This document shows, in pieces, positions 58,435-64,000 of a DNA stretch of 64,000 bases. Within the stretch, counting starts at the first letter, position 1. Each line of letters begins with the position of its first letter. Source of the stretch: Micropterix aruncella (lineage: Eukaryota; Arthropoda; Insecta; Lepidoptera; Micropterigidae); assembly GCA_944548615.1 (NCBI GenBank), contig OX155979.1, forward strand, positions 11,957,766-12,021,765. The letters run 5' to 3'. A program made the translations under genes and the position numbers. Under the pieces are notes generated by a model, which saw only the letters and a program-made list of their open reading frames with translations, made no database searches and had not been told where the DNA came from.

Positions 58435-61400
58435 AAACCACTCCGCCGTCATCTGGTCCCAAGTCCAGGGTGCGAAAGGAGGAGGGTGGTTGGCCTGCCG
58501 CGTCGACCAGAATCGGGTAACCGAAGAAACCAGGCAAGAAACCAATGGATAGTACAATTAATCATTCACGAAATAATGCTACCGCATCTGAGGCAGCCGA
58601 TGCGCCAGCTCCGGGGACCAGGGATGCTGGTGAGAAGTTGGCAACTGGCCGAAAACCCAAATATTTTACACCGAAATCGGACATTCGAATCGCCGCATGG
58701 AATGTGCGAACGGGGCATCACGTCGGCCAAAAGGAAATCATAGCAATGGAATTAGCGAAATGCAAAATATCGATCGCCGCATTATCGGAATTACGACTCA
58801 CGGGATCGGGAACAATGACAATTGATCCGCCAACAATCGACGAGACGATGACGCTATTTTATTCCGGAGGCGACAAACGAGAGGCCGGGGTCGGCTTCAT
58901 GGTCGATCGCCGAGCTGCCGGCAGCGTTATTGCGTTTCAACCGATATCCGAGCGCTTAGCAGTTATCACCATCGATGGAACAATCAAGACCCATATCGTT
59001 TCCGTTTACGCGCCAACCGAGATGAGCCCGGATACGAACAAAGATGAATTCTACTACCAGCTTCAACACACGCTGGATACGATACCCCGAACCGAATTAA
59101 TTATACTAGCGGGCGACTTTAATGCACATACGGGTGTAGATCGGACGGGTTGGGAAGAAACGATGGGAAGATTTGGACACGGCGAAATTAACGACAATGG
59201 ACTACGCCTGTTATCATTCGCATTGTCGAACAACATGATCGTCGGAAACAGCATATTTCGTCATCCCCGCAAACATCAACTAACGTGGCGAAATCCGTCC
59301 GGTAAAGATTCAGCAATGTTGGACTACATTTTAATCAATTCGAGATTTCGATCAACAGTCAAAGACGTACGGGCGATGCATGGACCCGATTGCGGATCGG
59401 ATCACTATCTCGTTCGAGCGAAATTACAAATGCGACTACAACGAGCGAAGAAAAAAGCGCCACCACCAACCAAGAGAAACTGGGCATGTCTACAGGACCC
59501 AGCCATTGGACAGAAATTTCAAATCGCGCTATCCAACAAATTCGCAACGCTCGTAATATCAGACGATATCGACTTTGAAGAAATGCAATTATCGGAGTCC
59601 CTTGTGAAGTGTGCAACGGAGCTGTGCCCACCCATCCGTCGACGGACGCAGCAATGGATTTCGGACGACTGTTTAGACCTCGTCGACCAACGAAAACGGA
59701 TGAAACACGTCAATTTCGAAAAATACCGATTATTGAACAAAGAAGTCCGACAAAGAATGAAATCGGAACGAGAAGCGCATTGGAATAACGTTGCAGCCGA
59801 ATTGGAAGAAGCAGCATCGAGGCACGAATACCGGACGCTATACCAAACAATCCGACGGTTAGGCGGGAAAACAACATCAACGAACGACAACATCAAGAAA
59901 TCGGATGGAACTTTCGTGATCTCCCCCCACGAGCGCCTGCAGCGGTGGAGGGAATTCTTTAATCAGCTGCACAATCACGATCCGCCTCAAGGTCCAGCAC
60001 CGCAACCGCCGATTATCAATCAGCCGGCGAATCCGTTTTCCGATAACGAACCAACAATAAACGAAGTGAAAACGGCAATAAAATCGCTGAAAAATGGTAA
60101 AGCGCCGGGTCCAGATCAAGTTACCGCCGAGATGATCAAAGCCGGAGGTGACATTCTATTACAACAACTACATGTTCTCCTAACGCATATTTGGCAATCG
60201 GATCGTATTCCGTCGGCATGGAAGAAAGCCATCGTTGTGCCAATTTTAAAGAAAGGCGATAGCAGAGAATGCAAGAATTATCGCGGTATTAGCCTTCTTT
60301 CAATAGTCGGCAAAGTATTTACAAAAATCATACAGTCGAGGCTACAAAAACATCGAGAACAAACGAGCCGAGAGGAGCAAGCAGGATTTAGACCATATCG
60401 AGGATGCATTGATCAGATATTCGCTCTTCGTCAGCTAATGGAAGAAAGAATACGGTGCGGCAAACGAACAATCGTCGTCTTCATAGACTTTAAATCCGCC
60501 TTCGATTGCATCGATTGGAACAGCTTATGGAGTGCCTTGGAGACAGAACACGTGCCACCAAAAATCATTAAACTTCTCCAATCATCGTACGATGGCTTAA
60601 CCAGCAGCGTTCGAATCCGTAACGATTTGTCTGAGGAATTCCCGATTCAAACTGGTGTTCGACAAGGAGACGTCGCATCGCCGCTACTTTTTAACGTGGT
60701 GATCGACGCGATTATGCGGAGAGCATTCGACGGTCGACGCGGAGTTAGATACGACGAATCAAACTTCATAACCGATTTGATGTTCGCTGATGATAGCGCC
60801 GTTTTCGCCGACACTGATGCCGAAGCAACGGACATTTTATACGACATATCCGGAATTGCTCAATCATATGGATTGAAAATCAATACGGATAAGACCAAAG
60901 TGCTCACTACGGACGGTTCGAAGGCCAGCGTTTACCTCGATGGAACCCAAATCGAACAGGTCCCACAATTCAAGTATTTAGGATCGTTGGTTACGGAAAA
61001 GAAAGTGGCTTCGACGGCCGATGTCCATAGCCGGATCGGTCAGGCAACAGCAACATTCGCCTCGCTCAAGTGGTGCATATGGAAGCGAATGAATATTACC
61101 ATCAAAACCAAAGTACGACTATACCGAACGTTGGTTCTTCCCATTCTTCTTTATGGATCGGAAACGTGGACGTTACTACAATCGGACCTCAAAAAGTTCG
61201 AAGTCTTCCAAATGCGATGCTTGAGGCAGATTCTCGGTGTCTCACTCCGCGACCGAATTCGAAACGAGACCATTAGAGAAAGATGCGATCTAGTAACAAC
61301 GATCGAAGAAGAAGTACAAAAACGTCGACTACGATGGTTCGGCCATGTTTGCCGAATGAACGACAATCGCTTGCCACGTAAACTTCTTTGGCGAGACCGT

Positions 61401-61650
61401 CCGACAGAATGGAGAATTCAGCGATCGGCACCGAAGAAAACCTGGCTAAATACCATCAAAGGCGACCTTAAAAATCAACGATTGTCGGCTAGGGATGCTC
61501 GAGACGTGGCAAAAAATCGTCAAGAATGGAAGCGAATCGTGAATGGAGTACGAGATCCAGCGGCACCGACAGCAGCGTATTGGCTGCGAGGGCGACCCCC
61601 TCCCCAATCGCCGGCTACGGAATAAATAAAATAATAATAATAATGTAAGT
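58435..61650 (+). mobile_element. RTE-type LINE, apparently complete
   Basis: About 110 bp 5' region, one long ORF, very short 3' region with an AATAATAAT tail: the compact layout of RTE elements, which lack RNase H. Target duplication not clear; TGTAA occurs on both sides but is too weak to use. Confidence 0.8.
58545..61625 (+). CDS. RTE-type endonuclease/reverse transcriptase polyprotein
   Basis: 1026 codons from ATG 58545 with no interruption. AP-like endonuclease: AAWNVRTG (50-57), E82 in LSELRLTG, AGDFNAHTGVD (189-199), MLDYILINS, GSDHYLVRAKL (284-294). Reverse transcriptase: NGKAPGPDQV, CKNYRGISLLS, QAGFRPYRGCIDQIFALRQL, FIDFKSAFDCIDW, GVRQGDVASPLLF, MFADDSAVF (746-754, catalytic DD 749-750), FKYLGSLVTEK. 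C-terminus RRLRWFGHVCRMNDNRLPRK, as in RTE proteins. Every catalytic residue I can check is present, so it could be active. It nicks a target and copies its RNA there. It lies upstream of exon 1 of the host gene, on the other strand. Confidence 0.95.
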   Translation: MDSTINHSRNNATASEAADAPAPGTRDAGEKLATGRKPKYFTPKSDIRIAAWNVRTGHHVGQKEIIAMELAKCKISIAALSELRLTGSGTMTIDPPTIDETMTLFYSGGDKREAGVGFMVDRRAAGSVIAFQPISERLAVITIDGTIKTHIVSVYAPTEMSPDTNKDEFYYQLQHTLDTIPRTELIILAGDFNAHTGVDRTGWEETMGRFGHGEINDNGLRLLSFALSNNMIVGNSIFRHPRKHQLTWRNPSGKDSAMLDYILINSRFRSTVKDVRAMHGPDCGSDHYLVRAKLQMRLQRAKKKAPPPTKRNWACLQDPAIGQKFQIALSNKFATLVISDDIDFEEMQLSESLVKCATELCPPIRRRTQQWISDDCLDLVDQRKRMKHVNFEKYRLLNKEVRQRMKSEREAHWNNVAAELEEAASRHEYRTLYQTIRRLGGKTTSTNDNIKKSDGTFVISPHERLQRWREFFNQLHNHDPPQGPAPQPPIINQPANPFSDNEPTINEVKTAIKSLKNGKAPGPDQVTAEMIKAGGDILLQQLHVLLTHIWQSDRIPSAWKKAIVVPILKKGDSRECKNYRGISLLSIVGKVFTKIIQSRLQKHREQTSREEQAGFRPYRGCIDQIFALRQLMEERIRCGKRTIVVFIDFKSAFDCIDWNSLWSALETEHVPPKIIKLLQSSYDGLTSSVRIRNDLSEEFPIQTGVRQGDVASPLLFNVVIDAIMRRAFDGRRGVRYDESNFITDLMFADDSAVFADTDAEATDILYDISGIAQSYGLKINTDKTKVLTTDGSKASVYLDGTQIEQVPQFKYLGSLVTEKKVASTADVHSRIGQATATFASLKWCIWKRMNITIKTKVRLYRTLVLPILLYGSETWTLLQSDLKKFEVFQMRCLRQILGVSLRDRIRNETIRERCDLVTTIEEEVQKRRLRWFGHVCRMNDNRLPRKLLWRDRPTEWRIQRSAPKKTWLNTIKGDLKNQRLSARDARDVAKNRQEWKRIVNGVRDPAAPTAAYWLRGRPPPQSPATE

Positions 61651-61990
61651 ATAATGTAAATATAAGTAAGTGACTGCGTCTGCGGTGAAACCCATATGGT
61701 TTAATTTGTAAAATGTTTTTGATTTAGAAGAAGTAAGAACTCCTTGATTTTTGTATATTTTACAATAGTTTTTGTTAAATAAATGGCAAATAAATATGCT
61801 ACTGTGTTTTTACTTTTTAGAAGATTGTGTTAATGTTATGATATGTTGATATGTGTTAATGTTATTCAAACATATTTAAATAAATAACAATTTTATTGTG
61901 TTTTTCCTAACTACTAAATTAAAAAAAAAAAACCAATATTAAAAAAAAAAAAAACTGATTTTATCAAATAAATCCAATTTAAATCAAATT
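61651..61990. other. AT-rich sequence, no gene
   Basis: Several AATAAA and poly-A tracts; nothing recognised. Confidence 0.5.
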
Positions 61991-61991
61991 A

Positions 61992-62659
61992 CAGTAGAGC
62001 GTCGATTATCCGAACGTCGGTCAACCGAACGACCGCTTAACCGAACTGCTGCGGCCGCAGACTCTCCGTTAAAAATAGAACTCGATTGCCATGAATGTGA
62101 TGAAGAAGACGTTCAAGAATGGATGAGGGTTGATGATGCAGATCCAGTGTACCAAATCATGCAGGACATCGATATTGTAGACCTCGTGACTGATAATGCT
62201 GACGCCGCCAGCATTGACTAGTGAATCAGAAAATGGAGATGAAAAAATAACTACACCTTCTGAAGCATTTACATGTATAGATACAGTCTTGCGATGGTTT
62301 GAAGCTCAAAATGAAAGCGACCAGTATCAGATATCTGTACTGAAAAAAGTGCGGGAATTAGCTGCTCATAAGCGGGTAGGCTTGCTTCGACAGACCAAAA
62401 TTAAGGACTTTTTAAAGAGTTAATTCGTTCCTCTTCATGTACGTATATATTACATACACACATATCTATTTTGTTAGGGATTACTACTCACTATTGTAAT
62501 AAATAAAAAAAGTTAAAACAGATTACATAGATAATACATATTATTATGCCCATATATGGTTTTATTAATACAGTTTTTTATACAGTTCGATTATCCAAAT
62601 AAATCGGTTTTCCGAACACCCTTGTCCCCCAATTAGTTCGGATAATCGACGCTCTACTG
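61992..62659 (+). mobile_element. Tigger/pogo deletion derivative, copy 2
   Basis: 668 bp, ends CAGTAGAGCGTCGATTATCC inverted, TA on both sides (61990-61991, 62660-62661). Keeps the same C-terminal segment as copy 1: LDCHECDEEDVQEWMRVDDA to GLLRQTKIKDFLKS, with a frameshift near 62205. Confidence 0.88.
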
Positions 62660-62661
62660 TA

Positions 62662-63058
62662 TATGCAAATTTATTAAAAATTTCTCTAAATTTGAAAAAT
62701 TGCAAAAATACGCACCTCAGAAAAGTTACCCTAAAATTTCTCTTAAAGATTAAATACAACAAATGAAGCCTACTGTCATATTGGTCACTTGTTTTGAAAA
62801 CTTCTCAAGAACTTCTTTTTTTTCAGTGAATTTTCTCAAAATGAGCTGATTGATGGTTTCATTGCGTAATGCTTCAATCAGTAAATAGAAATGAAGATGC
62901 CAATATTAAGAACATATTATGGGGTACTAAATGCTGCTTTTCAACCTTTGCTTCCCAGCGTTACAGAGTTAGTTACTTCGATGATTGAACAGCGTAGAAG
63001 CAGAACGCTTCTTTATTAAATATAAAGTCGCCATTACTGACAGAACGATTCTAAATGG
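62662..63058. other. Unassigned AT-rich sequence
   Basis: No coding motif, splice pair or repeat border that I can support. Confidence 0.5.
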
Positions 63059-63059
63059 T

Positions 63060-63505
63060 CAAATAAATAAAATACAAACGGAGCTGCCATGGAATTCACC
63101 GACCGAAAATCGGGCCCATTATATATAATTATTACACTTCTGGGAGGTGAACGGTGGATTCCGGACTAACGACCGGCTGTGGTAGGTTTAGGACAGCTGT
63201 CTTGCCACATGTGAGCGTACACCTTGCCACCCATTCACTTTCAGTCTACCCTGACAAGATTGACAGATCTTTCAGTCTACCCTGGACAACGACGGCTGCA
63301 ACGTCACCAAAACGTGGGGTGCTACTAATTTCATGCGGTAAATTCGTTTCTATCCTATTTATATTAAGAAAGGTTTTGCAGTGAAATATTTTTAGCCTTT
63401 AGAGCCATCCCGCACAAACTGTACTGGGGGTTTGGAGGGTACTGTCAGACCCTTGTTGAGAGGGTAATTACCTTGCCAATAACAGCAAGGACTGGCGGTA
63501 AGTGT
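63060..63505 (-). mobile_element. REL-LINE fragments h
   Basis: 63060-63240 is the family 3' end; 63363-63505 matches the region around SLCGLALKAKN and LAVIREVL of fragment f. About 120 bp between them replaces the endonuclease part, so the copy is rearranged. Confidence 0.75.
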
Positions 63506-63507
63506 AC

Positions 63508-63617
63508 TGTGAGGGACCACCCCTCACAAGACTCCAAATTATTCGATGTGAGGAGGTGGTGTCAACTTGCGAGTTATCTCCGTATTGAAAGGCGGTTTTG
63601 AGTGAAGCAGAAGGTAT
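63508..63617 (+). mobile_element. LTR family 2, diverged 5' piece
   Basis: Starts TGTGAGGGACCACCC; shares ACTCCAAxTTxxTCG, TCTCCGTATTGAAAG and CAGAAGGTAT with 20783 and 28911. Truncated by the next LINE. Confidence 0.6.
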
Positions 63618-64000
63618 CTCTTAACTGTTCGCAAACCGTTATTAATTGGTTCAGCTCCTATCTCAGAGCCAGACAACAGCGTATAAAAGTAGGCGATCGA
63701 TCATCCGAATGGGTTAATCTAACAGCTGGAGTTCCGCACCACAAGGTGCGGTTCTGTCCCCGCTTCTTTTCTCAATTTTTATAAATCCTATCTCCAACCA
63801 AGTTCGTGGACATACTCATCTGTATGCAGATGATCATCAATGCCTCGATCGCCATCATGAACTCTGATGTTCAGGCCATTTGTGAATGGTGTGCGCTGAT
63901 GGGTCTACTAATCAACCCTTTGAAATCCCAGGCTATACTCATTGGAGGTCGTAAATTGCTCTCCAGAGTAAATGTAAAATCCCTTCCGCTTTTAAAACTA
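63618..64000 (+). mobile_element. LINE reverse transcriptase fragment, runs off right edge
   Basis: VINWFSSYLRARQQRIKVGD, VNLTAGVP, then shifted frames with LYADDHQCLDR (the YADD box). Jockey/CR1-type; frameshifted near 63740 and further on. Confidence 0.8.

Overview
The window is a stretch of animal, very probably insect, nuclear DNA. It is AT-rich, has no operons, and is packed with insect-type transposable elements: a Ty3/gypsy-like LTR retrotransposon, CR1-, jockey-, R1/I- and RTE-like LINEs, mariner, Tc1, Tigger, hAT, Harbinger-like and piggyBac-like TTAA elements, and a Helitron remnant. I cannot name the order or species.

The only host gene I can support is on the minus strand. Nine short exons between 55523 and 14278 have AG/GT splice borders, and every adjacent pair has a compatible reading phase, giving 460 codons. 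The first exon carries the cysteine motif CNCCYCAVYGHA, followed in the next exon by PP and an ETRERLR segment. This matches what I know of the FAM193 family. Both ends of the gene lie outside the window. Its introns hold almost everything else described here.

Layout. 1-1550: LINE endonuclease/reverse transcriptase running off the left edge. 1550-10064: a complete, apparently young gypsy-like element (1871-9867) with two 1073-bp LTRs, inserted in a TA microsatellite; gag and pol are joined by what looks like a textbook -1 frameshift signal. 10065-20500: MITEs, LINE tails, a nested solo LTR, exons 9 and 8, and a mariner split by a LINE. 20496-24744: a Tc1/mariner-like element with matching terminal repeats, filled by at least seven later insertions. 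25-32 kb: exons 7, 6 and 5, several TTAA elements, a second solo LTR, jockey and CR1-like fragments. 32-42 kb: TTAA elements, restriction-like-endonuclease LINE tails, exons 4 and 3, a Tigger derivative. 42-56 kb: nested LINEs, MITEs, a mariner split by a TTAA element, exons 2 and 1, Helitron. 56-64 kb: LINE remnants, a hAT tail, an intact RTE-type LINE ORF (58545-61625), a second Tigger derivative and a LINE reverse transcriptase running off the right edge.

The most interesting patterns are (1) the host gene hidden by repeats; (2) the gypsy frameshift site; (3) a set of TTAA-flanked elements that share an internal core of roughly 120 bp but have different ends, each with a repeated dyad motif just inside one end; and (4) an unclassified 0.67-kb dispersed repeat with about 10-bp target duplications. 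All family names come from motif recognition by eye; no database search was possible.
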